Shown: piece after piece, positions 57,089 through 64,000 of the stretch
How positions within the stretch are numbered: position 1 is the first letter of the stretch
How the letters are laid out: every line of letters begins with the position of its first letter
From: Herbaspirillum sp. RV1423
GTDB taxonomy: Bacteria; Pseudomonadota; Gammaproteobacteria; Burkholderiales; Burkholderiaceae_D
DNA: 64,000 nucleotides
Assembly: GCF_000577615.1 (NCBI RefSeq)
Contig: NZ_CBXX010000002.1
Coordinates: forward strand, 186,001-250,000
Direction: 5' to 3'
Made by a program: the position numbers and the translations under genes
The notes under the pieces: model-generated
The model's input: only the letters and a program-made list of their open reading frames with translations
What the model was told of the DNA's origin: nothing
Databases searched by the model: none

Positions 57089-57391
57089 ATGCCGTTAGCA
57101 GCCAGAATTACCGACATGCACGTCTGCCCGATGCAGACGCCGGCATTTCCGGCGCCGATCCCGCACGTCGGCGGGCCGATCATCGGGCCCGGCGTGCCGA
57201 CCGTCCTCGTCGGCAAGTTGCCGGCCTCCGTGGTGACCGACAATTGCGTCTGCGTCGGCCCGCCCGATTCGATCGTGATGGGGTCGACCACCGTCATGAT
57301 CGGCGGCAAGCCGGCCGCCAGGATGGGCGATCCCTGCGCCCACGGCGGCAAGATCGCGATCGGTTGTCCGACCGTCATGATCGGCGGATAA
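57089..57391 (+). CDS. PAAR-domain spike tip protein
   Basis: A 100-residue PAAR protein: PLAARITDMHVCPMQTPAF, HVGGPIIGPGVPTVLVGKLPA in overlapping parts, MGSTTVMIGGKPAARMGDPC and AHGGKIAIGCPTVMIGG. The metal-binding His and Cys residues are present. It sharpens the spike. CAGGAG lies before the ATG. In Afp/PVC the gp25 gene comes before PAAR; here the order is reversed. Confidence 0.93.
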   Translation: MPLAARITDMHVCPMQTPAFPAPIPHVGGPIIGPGVPTVLVGKLPASVVTDNCVCVGPPDSIVMGSTTVMIGGKPAARMGDPCAHGGKIAIGCPTVMIGG

Positions 57392-57401
57392 GGAGCCCGC
57401 C

Positions 57402-57827
57402 GTGAGCCTCAAGAAATCCTTCCTCGGCACCGGCTGGAGTTTCCCGCCGCACTTCGGCAACAGCGCCGCGCGCGGCAGCGTGGCCATGGTCGATGAAGAA
57501 CGGGACATCCACGAGAGCCTGTTCATCATCCTCTCGACCACGCCGGGCGAACGCATCATGCAGCCCAGCTTCGGCTGCGGGCTCAAGGCCCACGTCTTCA
57601 ACGAGGTCAACGAAAGCGTGGTGACCGAGATCCGCGACGCCATCGAGCGCGCGATCCTTTTTTTCGAGCCGCGCATTTCGGTCGACGCCATCGTGATGGA
57701 CGAGTCCGGCATCGTCGAAGGGCGGCTGGACATACGCATCGACTACACCGTGCGCGGCACCAATACGCGCAGCAACATGGTGTATCCGTTTTACTTCCTG
57801 GAGGGCACCAATGTGCCCGGCAAGTAA
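57402..57827 (+). CDS. gp25-like baseplate wedge protein (Afp9/Pvc9-like)
   Basis: A 141-residue protein with the gp25 pattern: GTGWSFPPHFG, HESLFIILSTTPGERIMQP, FGCGLKAHVFNEVNES and RISVDAIVMDESG. The EPR-type core that locks wedge and sheath is represented by TTPGERIM. The start is GTG at 57402, preceded by GGAG. It lies 10 bases after PAAR. Confidence 0.9.
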   Translation: MSLKKSFLGTGWSFPPHFGNSAARGSVAMVDEERDIHESLFIILSTTPGERIMQPSFGCGLKAHVFNEVNESVVTEIRDAIERAILFFEPRISVDAIVMDESGIVEGRLDIRIDYTVRGTNTRSNMVYPFYFLEGTNVPGK

Positions 57828-57881
57828 ACGCGGCGCCGGCGCGCCGTATTTGCTGCACTTACCGCGACTGACGATGCGCCG

Positions 57882-60800
57882 ATGAACAATCTCATCATCA
57901 GGGATGGAACCAGCCAGGCGATGCGCGCTTTGCCCGCATTGCAGGACGGCTATTTCGATCTCGACGAGATGTCGTTCCAGGATTTGCTGGCGATGGTCAC
58001 GGAGTTTGCCGCGCTGGTGCGCTTTTACAATGCGCGGAACGAGCCCGACGGCGACTGGACGCCGTTCTTCCATGCCGACGAAACCGTGGTGATGAGCCGC
58101 ATCCTGGCGCTCGACCTGGCCGGCGCGACGGCACGCTTCGACGATTGGTGGCGCAGCACGCCGGAACAGGTCGGCATTGGCGCCGGCAGCCGCGGCCAGG
58201 CGCGCGGATGGGATTTGCACGCCTTGCCGGTGGCGGCGCTGGCGCGCACCATCAACGACTGGTATGTGGCGCTGCTGGACGCGCAGAGCGAGAGCGCGCT
58301 GTCGTTGCGGCTGCTGATCGAAAGCGTGATTGCGCAGTTGCGCGCCGACAAGTCGGGATTGCTGGCGCTGTTGCAACAGCAGGGCGGCCATTTGCTGCTT
58401 GATCCGGTATGGACGGCAGAGACGGCTGCGGGGGCTGCGGCGTCAGCGCAGACCCCGCAGCCGCAGCTCAGCAAGGCCGTGGTGCGCACCGATTTCCACG
58501 CCTTCATCAAGGCCATCGAAATGATCCGCAAGGAAGCGACGGCGCGCCTGCCGGCATCGCTGCTCAGCCAGCAACACGATCCCGCGACCGGCATGCTGAT
58601 CGCTTTCGTGCAGCAGTTCCAGAAGCTCAAGGGCAAGCTGAACCGTTTCACCCGCAACTATCTCGATTTCTACTACGACAAGATGCTGGGCAGCGTGCCG
58701 TTGCCGGCAGTGGCCGACCGCACCTGGCTGGTGTTCCGCAAGAATCCCGCCACGCGCGACGTTCTGGTGCCGGCGCAGACCGAATTCCTGGCCGGGCTGG
58801 ATGCCGACAGCCGCGACATCGTCTACGTGTCAGACAACGACCTGGTCGTCAGCGATGCCCGCGTCGGCGCATTGCAGACGCTCTATTTCGACCATAACCG
58901 TTACAGCGCCCCGGAAAACCTGCTCGGCGCCGATGGAACGCCGCTGTCGGCGCCGCCGGCCGGCGCGCGCACCTGGCCTACCGGCGCCTGGTTCAATCCG
59001 CTGCCGCTCAATGCAGACGGCAGCGCCGGCACGCGCGCCTATCCCATCCTCGGCGCTCCCAAGAACAGCCGCCAGGCGATCACCTGGAGCGACGCCCGCA
59101 TCGGCTTTGCATTGGCCAGCAAGGTCTTGCTGCTCAAGGAAGGTTTGCGCAAGATCAGCGTCACGGTATTGTTCGACGACGACTTGCTGGAGCGCCGGCT
59201 CGACCGGCTGGCGGTGGCGATGCAGGATGCGGAGCCGGGCGACGCCGAGTCGGATGCACTGGAGGCGATCCGCCGCCAGGATATTTTCCTGAAGGTGTTC
59301 CGCCGCCTGTTCCACATCGGCATCACCGGCGAACACGGCTGGCTGGCGGTGCCGGACTACCTGCCGGCCTACGACGGCCATGCGCTTACCCTGAGTTTCG
59401 AGCTGCCGCCGCAGGCGCCGTCGGTGGTGGCCTACAACGCCGCGCTGCATGAGGGGCAATTCGCCGTGACGACGCCCATGATCCGGTTTGAAATCAATCC
59501 CGGCGCCTACCTGTATCCCTACGGCTTGCTGCGCGATCTTCGGATCACCGGCGCGCACATCGAAGTCGACGTCAGCGGTTGCCGCGACCTGGTATTGCAC
59601 AACAACATCGGCCAGCTCAGCGCGGCGGCGCCGTTCGCGCCGTTCGGGCCGCTGCCCAAGCTGGGCAGTTACCTGGTGGTCGGCAGCACCGAGATGGCCG
59701 GCAAGCGCATTTCGGCGTTCAGCGTGGAGGTGGAATGGGCCGACCTGCCCAAGGTCAATGGCGGCTTCGCCACCTATTACCAGGGCTATGACGTCAACAT
59801 CGCCAACGATGATTTCCTGGCGACCGCTGCGGTACTGGGAAAGGGCGCATGGATGCCGGCCGGCGAACAGGAGCGGCCGACGGTGCAGTTGTTCCGCACC
59901 GAGCTGCGGCCGGGACGCGGCGAACGCATCAACAGCCGCATCGTCTGGAACTGCAACAGCATCACTCACTTGTTCGAGCCCGACGACGGCGTCTCGCTGA
60001 GCAAGCCGTTGACCTACGGCCCCGGGGCCAAGAACGGTTTCTTCAAATTTACGCTGGCGGCGCCGGTGTTTGCGTTCGGCCACGAGCAATATCCGCATGT
60101 GTTGTCGTCGACGCTGGTGAACAATGCCCGCATGAAGCGCCTGCGCCGCCAGCGGCCGGTGCCGAATGCGCCCTACACGCCGCAGGTCAATGCGATCTCG
60201 GTCGGTTACCGCGCCGCCAGCACGGTACGCATCGATCGCATCGACAGCAGCGTCGGTGAAAGCGCCGACCAGTTCATCCACCTGTATCCAAGCGGCTGGG
60301 AAACGCTGGGCGTGGCCAGTTATCCGACGGCGGCGCTGTTGCCGCGTTTCGACTTCGCCGGCAACCTCTACATCGGCATCGATGCGCTTGCGCTGGGCGG
60401 CATGCTGACCCTGTTTTTCCAGTTGCGCGAAGATTCCCTGCCGCTGCCGGCGATCGACGAGGCATCGCGCCAGTCCGGCGGCGTCGACGCCGGGCTGCAC
60501 TGGTTTTATCTGGCCGGCAATGAATGGAAGGCGCTGGCCGGAAGCCGCGTCATCTCCGACGGCACGCAGAACTTCATGACCTCCGGCATCGTCACGCTGT
60601 CGCTGCCGTCCGATATCAGCAATGCCAACAGCGTCATGCCGGGCGGCAGTTACTGGCTGCGCGTGAGCGCCGACCGCGACCTGGAAAAATATTGCAGCCT
60701 CTACGACGTCCACGCCCAGGCGGTGCAAGTGCAGCGCGGCCGCGATGTCTCGCCGCAGGTGCCGGTGGTGCTGCCGGCGGCCAGCATCAGCAGAAGCAAA

Positions 60801-61667
60801 AAACCTTTGCCCGGCATTACCGGGATCGTGCAGCCGATTGCGTCCGGCGGCGGCCGTGCGGCGGAGACCCGCGCGCAATTGCGCACGCGCGTCAGCGAAC
60901 GCCTGCGGCACAAGAACCGGGCGATTTCGGCGGCCGATTATGAAGCCTTGATCCTGCAATATTTCCCGGAAGTCTACAAAGTCAAATGCTTCGCCAACCT
61001 GGCCACCGATCGCGGACCGGACGATTGCATCCGCCCCGGCCATGCGCTGGTGGTGCCGCTGCCGTACTGGCCGGCAGTCAGGCATCAGGACCAGATGCCG
61101 ATGCTCAACGGCAACCTGATGCAGGAAATCCGCCAGTTCCTGCAAGAGCTGGCGTCGCCGTGGAGCCGCATTTCCGTGGAAAACCCGGTCTATGAGCAAA
61201 TCCAGGTGCGCTGCACGGTGCGGTTCTCGGGCGGCCTCGGCAACGGTTATTACATCAACCTGCTCAACCGGGCGATTTCGGATTTCCTGACGCCGTGGCA
61301 GAGCGGGCGCGGCTACCGCACCCATTTCGGCTGGCGCATCCGCCAGCACGACATCGAAGCCTTCATCGGCGAGTTGCCGTATGTGGAAAGCATTTCGGGC
61401 TTCTCGATGCTGCGCATCGCGTCTCCCGATGCGCTCACTTTCGCACTGTTCGATACGGCCGCCGGGGCCGGCGGCCAGGGCAACGCCGACATCACGCCGC
61501 TGTGCCCCTGGAGCATCGCCATCCCGGCTTCGCGGCATGCCATCGATGCGGTCGACGACATGCTGCCGCGCAATCCGACCCGCACGGCGCTCAGCCGCCT
61601 TGAAATCGGTTCAACCTTCATTATTTCGGAAGAAAAAAATGACCAGCAAATCAATGGCGCGGCGTAA
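57882..61667 (+). CDS. Large baseplate J/gp6-like protein (Afp11/Pvc11-like)
   Basis: A 1261-residue baseplate wedge protein. The C-terminal third has the baseplate-J pattern (ARAAETRAQLRTRVSERLRHKNRAISAADYEALI in overlapping parts, FPEVYKVKCFAN, RISVENPVYEQIQVRCTVRF-like segments). The N-terminal two thirds are eCIS-specific. Its length and position match Afp11. The 3' end overlaps the following gene by 29 bases. No frameshift is seen over the full length. Confidence 0.9.
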   Translation: MNNLIIRDGTSQAMRALPALQDGYFDLDEMSFQDLLAMVTEFAALVRFYNARNEPDGDWTPFFHADETVVMSRILALDLAGATARFDDWWRSTPEQVGIGAGSRGQARGWDLHALPVAALARTINDWYVALLDAQSESALSLRLLIESVIAQLRADKSGLLALLQQQGGHLLLDPVWTAETAAGAAASAQTPQPQLSKAVVRTDFHAFIKAIEMIRKEATARLPASLLSQQHDPATGMLIAFVQQFQKLKGKLNRFTRNYLDFYYDKMLGSVPLPAVADRTWLVFRKNPATRDVLVPAQTEFLAGLDADSRDIVYVSDNDLVVSDARVGALQTLYFDHNRYSAPENLLGADGTPLSAPPAGARTWPTGAWFNPLPLNADGSAGTRAYPILGAPKNSRQAITWSDARIGFALASKVLLLKEGLRKISVTVLFDDDLLERRLDRLAVAMQDAEPGDAESDALEAIRRQDIFLKVFRRLFHIGITGEHGWLAVPDYLPAYDGHALTLSFELPPQAPSVVAYNAALHEGQFAVTTPMIRFEINPGAYLYPYGLLRDLRITGAHIEVDVSGCRDLVLHNNIGQLSAAAPFAPFGPLPKLGSYLVVGSTEMAGKRISAFSVEVEWADLPKVNGGFATYYQGYDVNIANDDFLATAAVLGKGAWMPAGEQERPTVQLFRTELRPGRGERINSRIVWNCNSITHLFEPDDGVSLSKPLTYGPGAKNGFFKFTLAAPVFAFGHEQYPHVLSSTLVNNARMKRLRRQRPVPNAPYTPQVNAISVGYRAASTVRIDRIDSSVGESADQFIHLYPSGWETLGVASYPTAALLPRFDFAGNLYIGIDALALGGMLTLFFQLREDSLPLPAIDEASRQSGGVDAGLHWFYLAGNEWKALAGSRVISDGTQNFMTSGIVTLSLPSDISNANSVMPGGSYWLRVSADRDLEKYCSLYDVHAQAVQVQRGRDVSPQVPVVLPAASISRSKKPLPGITGIVQPIASGGGRAAETRAQLRTRVSERLRHKNRAISAADYEALILQYFPEVYKVKCFANLATDRGPDDCIRPGHALVVPLPYWPAVRHQDQMPMLNGNLMQEIRQFLQELASPWSRISVENPVYEQIQVRCTVRFSGGLGNGYYINLLNRAISDFLTPWQSGRGYRTHFGWRIRQHDIEAFIGELPYVESISGFSMLRIASPDALTFALFDTAAGAGGQGNADITPLCPWSIAIPASRHAIDAVDDMLPRNPTRTALSRLEIGSTFIISEEKNDQQINGAA

Positions 61668-62436
61668 TCGCGACACCCTCAAGCGCAAGTTCAACGATGG
61701 CGAAATGCCGTCGGCGTCGGCCTTCGCCGAGCTGATCGATTCGATGCTCAATATCGTCGATGAAGGCTTCGACAAGACCGCCGCGGACGGCCTCAAGGTA
61801 TCGCAACTGAACCAGGGCAAGCTGCTGAGCTTTTACCAGAACATCGATATCAAGAGTCCGATCTGGTCGATCCAGTTGGACGGTCCGGAAGGCGGACTGG
61901 CGTTCGGCAATGCCGTCAACGCCAGCGCGCTGACCTTGCGCCAGTTGCAGGTCGAGCATGACGGCGAGGTGCGCGCAGGCGATTTCGAACTCGACATGGC
62001 CGGCCGCATCGTCGCCGACGGCCGGCGCGGGCGCGCCGGGCGCCTGAGCGTGCCGGCCGACGGCAAATGGCACGACATCACCGATACGCTCAAGGGCTGC
62101 AACGCGTTTGAAATCACCGCCGGCGTCGGCAAGCCCGGCACCGGCAAGTATGCGCTGATGCACGCGTTCGCCATGATGGCCTTCAACGGCAGGAGCGAGA
62201 TCGATTACCGGCAGGCGCATTTCGGCAGCAAATGCAATCGCCTGCAACTGCAATGGGCGCCCGATCCCGAGGGCGCGCGCCATGCCTACATCCTGCAGAT
62301 GCGGGTCGGCTGTTCCTACGACACCGGCCGTAATGCCAAGGACCGCACCTGGGTCTCCTATTACCTGACCAACCTGTGGTTCGACCCCTTGATGGAAGAA
62401 TGCGCGCTCGATCCCGAACCGAAGGTGAAGTCATGA
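61639..62436 (+). CDS. eCIS-associated protein, possible fibre or receptor-binding factor
   Basis: A 265-residue protein starting inside the end of the baseplate gene. It opens ARRNRDTLKRKFNDGEMPS, then FAELIDSMLNIVDEGFDKT, and later VPADGKWHDITDTLKGCNAF, EITAGVGKPGTGKYALMHA. I recall similar proteins in Bacteroidetes eCIS loci, with a beta-rich adhesin-like middle and C-terminus. No membrane segment. It lies between the two baseplate genes, so a structural or host-binding part is likely but unproven. Confidence 0.7.
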   Translation: MTSKSMARRNRDTLKRKFNDGEMPSASAFAELIDSMLNIVDEGFDKTAADGLKVSQLNQGKLLSFYQNIDIKSPIWSIQLDGPEGGLAFGNAVNASALTLRQLQVEHDGEVRAGDFELDMAGRIVADGRRGRAGRLSVPADGKWHDITDTLKGCNAFEITAGVGKPGTGKYALMHAFAMMAFNGRSEIDYRQAHFGSKCNRLQLQWAPDPEGARHAYILQMRVGCSYDTGRNAKDRTWVSYYLTNLWFDPLMEECALDPEPKVKS

Positions 62437-62795
62437 GCCGGATAGCCGGGCGCGAGCGCGATGCGCAGCATGCCGACACGCTGCAACTGGTCCTGACGGC
62501 GGAGCAGGGGAACCTGGTGATTACCGCGCTGGCGGAATGCGCGTTCAAGCTCGTCTATGAACTGATCGGCAAGCTCAATCGCCAGGCCAACGCCGCCATG
62601 CAGGCAGGCGATACCTACGCCTGCCTGGTCGGGGCGGCCGAACTGAAGCTGATCCTCGAGGCCCTGGGCAAGCTGCCTTACCAGCAGGTCCACGCGCTGG
62701 TGCATGAATTGCAGCGCCAACTGCAGCAACAGTTGGATGGCGCCGCCCGCATGGGCAAAACCGGAAAAACAGGCCGCAAGGCGGGGAAGCGATAA
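62433..62795 (+). CDS. Small helical protein of unknown function in the eCIS operon
   Basis: A 120-residue, helix-rich protein with ATGA overlap with the previous stop. Parts: MSRIAGRERDAQHADTLQLV, AECAFKLVYELIGKLNRQA and VHELQRQLQQQLDGAAR, ending in a basic tail (KTGKTGRKAGKR). No family recognised. The tight packing and coupled start mark it as part of the injection-system operon. A coiled-coil assembly factor would fit its look. Confidence 0.7.
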   Translation: MSRIAGRERDAQHADTLQLVLTAEQGNLVITALAECAFKLVYELIGKLNRQANAAMQAGDTYACLVGAAELKLILEALGKLPYQQVHALVHELQRQLQQQLDGAARMGKTGKTGRKAGKR

Positions 62796-62798
62796 ACG

Positions 62799-64000
62799 AT
62801 GAAGACGCCCGAACACATCGAAAAGACCGTCCCGGACCGGGACGGCCTCGATTTCGATGCCTTGAGAAAGGCGGGCATTGCCATGCTGCAGGAACTGTGC
62901 GGCGAAAAATGGACCGACTACAACCTGCATGACCCGGGCGTGACCATCCTGGAGCAACTCTGCTACGGGATCACCGATCTGGCCTACCGTTCCGAGTTTG
63001 CACCCGAGGATTACCTGGCCGGACCGTTCGGCAAGATCGATTTCACGCGCCATGCCTTGCACCAGGCCGACGATATCCTGCCGAGCCAGGTACTGACGGC
63101 GGATGACTACCGCAAGATCATCTACGACCGCATCCCGGAAATCGAAGACGTCTGGCTCACCCGCGACGATGCCGCGGCCTGCGCGGGGCTGTACCGGATC
63201 GCGCTGAAGATCCGCGAAAGCATCCAGGATGAACTCAGGCCGGACGAACAGGCGCAGCTCGAGTGGCGCGTGACGCAACAGGTGATCGAGGTCTGCAATG
63301 CGCATCGCAACCTCGGCGAAGACCTCGCCGAAGTCGCGATCATCGGTTCCCAGCCGGTGTTCCTGTGCGGCGATGTCCAGATCCACAGTCTGCGCGATCC
63401 GGCATCGATCTTTGCCGATATCTTCTTCCGTTGTTCGCAACAGATCATCTCGGGTTTCCGGGTCGAACGCTATCTCGATGCGCGCGACGACGGCGCCACG
63501 CTGGAGCAGATGTTCAGCGGCCCGTTCACGGTGCACGGCCGCATCGCCGCCACCGGCGCCGACCGTCCCGGCGCGGCGACTCCCATCGCCCGGCTGATTG
63601 CGCTGGTGCAGGCGGTCGAGGGCGTCACCCATGTGCAGCGGCTGGCGCTGTGCGACGAAAACGGCCAGCCGGTGCAGGGCGAGAGCGCCGACGGCAAGGT
63701 GTTGCGGCTGCGCTTCCCGGACAAGCCGCAAAGCACTTTCCTGCGCCTGCATTTCGCCAGCGGCGCCGTCGGCCATTACGACAGGCCGCCGGCAGGGCAA
63801 AGCGCCGCCGACGCCGCCGACGTTCATTTGCAGGAAGACAAGGCGCAGGTGGTGCTGGACGATGCGCGCGTGGCCTTGCGCAAGACGCGCTTCGAGTTCG
63901 ACACCGTGCGCAATACCGTGCAGTCGCTGGAGCAGATCGTGCCGGCGCCGGAGGGCGTGCAGCGGCCGCTGCGCGACTACTATTCGATCCAGCATCAGTT
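62799..64000 (+). CDS. Second baseplate protein (Afp12/Pvc12-like), partial
   Basis: The frame opens at the ATG at 62799, three bases after the previous stop, and stays open to the window end (400 complete codons, no stop). It begins MKTPEHIEKTVPDRDGLDFD and has WTDYNLHDPGVTILEQLCYG, then LAGPFGKIDFTRHALHQADD, typical of the Afp12-type gp6/gp7-like baseplate component. The rest, and probably the ATPase, tape measure and fibre genes, lie to the right. Confidence 0.85.
   Translation, partial: MKTPEHIEKTVPDRDGLDFDALRKAGIAMLQELCGEKWTDYNLHDPGVTILEQLCYGITDLAYRSEFAPEDYLAGPFGKIDFTRHALHQADDILPSQVLTADDYRKIIYDRIPEIEDVWLTRDDAAACAGLYRIALKIRESIQDELRPDEQAQLEWRVTQQVIEVCNAHRNLGEDLAEVAIIGSQPVFLCGDVQIHSLRDPASIFADIFFRCSQQIISGFRVERYLDARDDGATLEQMFSGPFTVHGRIAATGADRPGAATPIARLIALVQAVEGVTHVQRLALCDENGQPVQGESADGKVLRLRFPDKPQSTFLRLHFASGAVGHYDRPPAGQSAADAADVHLQEDKAQVVLDDARVALRKTRFEFDTVRNTVQSLEQIVPAPEGVQRPLRDYYSIQHQ

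Noticed and set aside
58830-61538. 902-codon minus-strand frame opposite the large baseplate gene
   Set aside because: Low-complexity Arg/Ala/Gln composition and full overlap with a convincing baseplate gene. It is a shadow of GC-rich coding sequence.
62361-63995. 544-codon minus-strand frame at the right edge
   Set aside because: The plus-strand frame from 62799 to the edge encodes a recognisable baseplate protein, so the minus frame is a mirror of it.
48097-64000. Interpretation of the right end as a prophage or type VI secretion system
   Set aside because: No capsid, portal, terminase, integrase, TssJLM membrane complex or ClpV is seen, and DUF4157, DUF5908 and Pvc16-like proteins point to an eCIS.

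Overview
The window is GC-rich, densely packed betaproteobacterial chromosome. The gene set (cytochrome bo3 oxidase next to a RegB/RegA pair, sulfonate-use operon, ethanolamine ammonia-lyase, KaiC-like ATPase, many ABC and MFS transporters) suggests Burkholderiales, most likely Oxalobacteraceae close to Herbaspirillum. The genus is inferred from gene content and was not tested.

Layout. 1-4.7 kb: end of a peptide-type ABC transporter operon continuing into a BAAT-like thioesterase, two AhpD/CMD-type proteins and a stand-alone lipoyl (GcvH-like) protein. 4.9-11.5 kb: periplasmic binding protein, UvrD/Rep helicase, small unknown protein, diguanylate cyclase, and a LysR regulator whose only plausible start is CTG. 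11.6-13.9 kb: HbpS-like protein, DHA2 exporter, small membrane protein. 14.1-21.9 kb: one sulfonate operon (binding protein, two permeases, ATPase, sulfite dehydrogenase with cytochrome c, TauD-like dioxygenase, FMN monooxygenase), closed by a strong hairpin terminator. 22-30.5 kb: MHS transporter, then cyoABCD with a 33-codon ORF between cyoA and cyoB, SURF1, and RegB/RegA redox regulators. 31-32 kb: AT-richer orphan gene followed by one arm of a repeat. 32.1-36.5 kb: KaiC-like ATPase, hybrid kinase and receiver protein. 36.5-38.5 kb: small unknown, GFA-family protein, tandem PPC-domain protein. 38.9-43 kb: unusual chemosensory-like operon of a membrane-bound CheA-like kinase, a short MCP signalling protein, a CheX-like phosphatase and a CheY. 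43.1-43.26 kb: long inverted-repeat element. 43.3-46.3 kb: eutBC and an unknown protein. 46.5-48.1 kb: hipA-hipB in reversed order behind a large inverted repeat.

48.1 kb to the right edge is the most notable part: an extracellular contractile injection system (eCIS, Afp/PVC/MAC-like). A divergent DUF4157-domain protein, a likely cargo or toxin, faces a collinear operon encoding a Pvc16-like cap protein, an unknown protein, sheath, two tube proteins, a DUF5908 peptide, a LysM tube-baseplate protein, VgrG-like spike, PAAR tip, gp25-like wedge, a 1261-residue baseplate protein, two accessory proteins and the start of a second baseplate protein. The AAA+ ATPase, tape measure and fibres expected for a complete eCIS are not seen and would have to lie to the right of the window.
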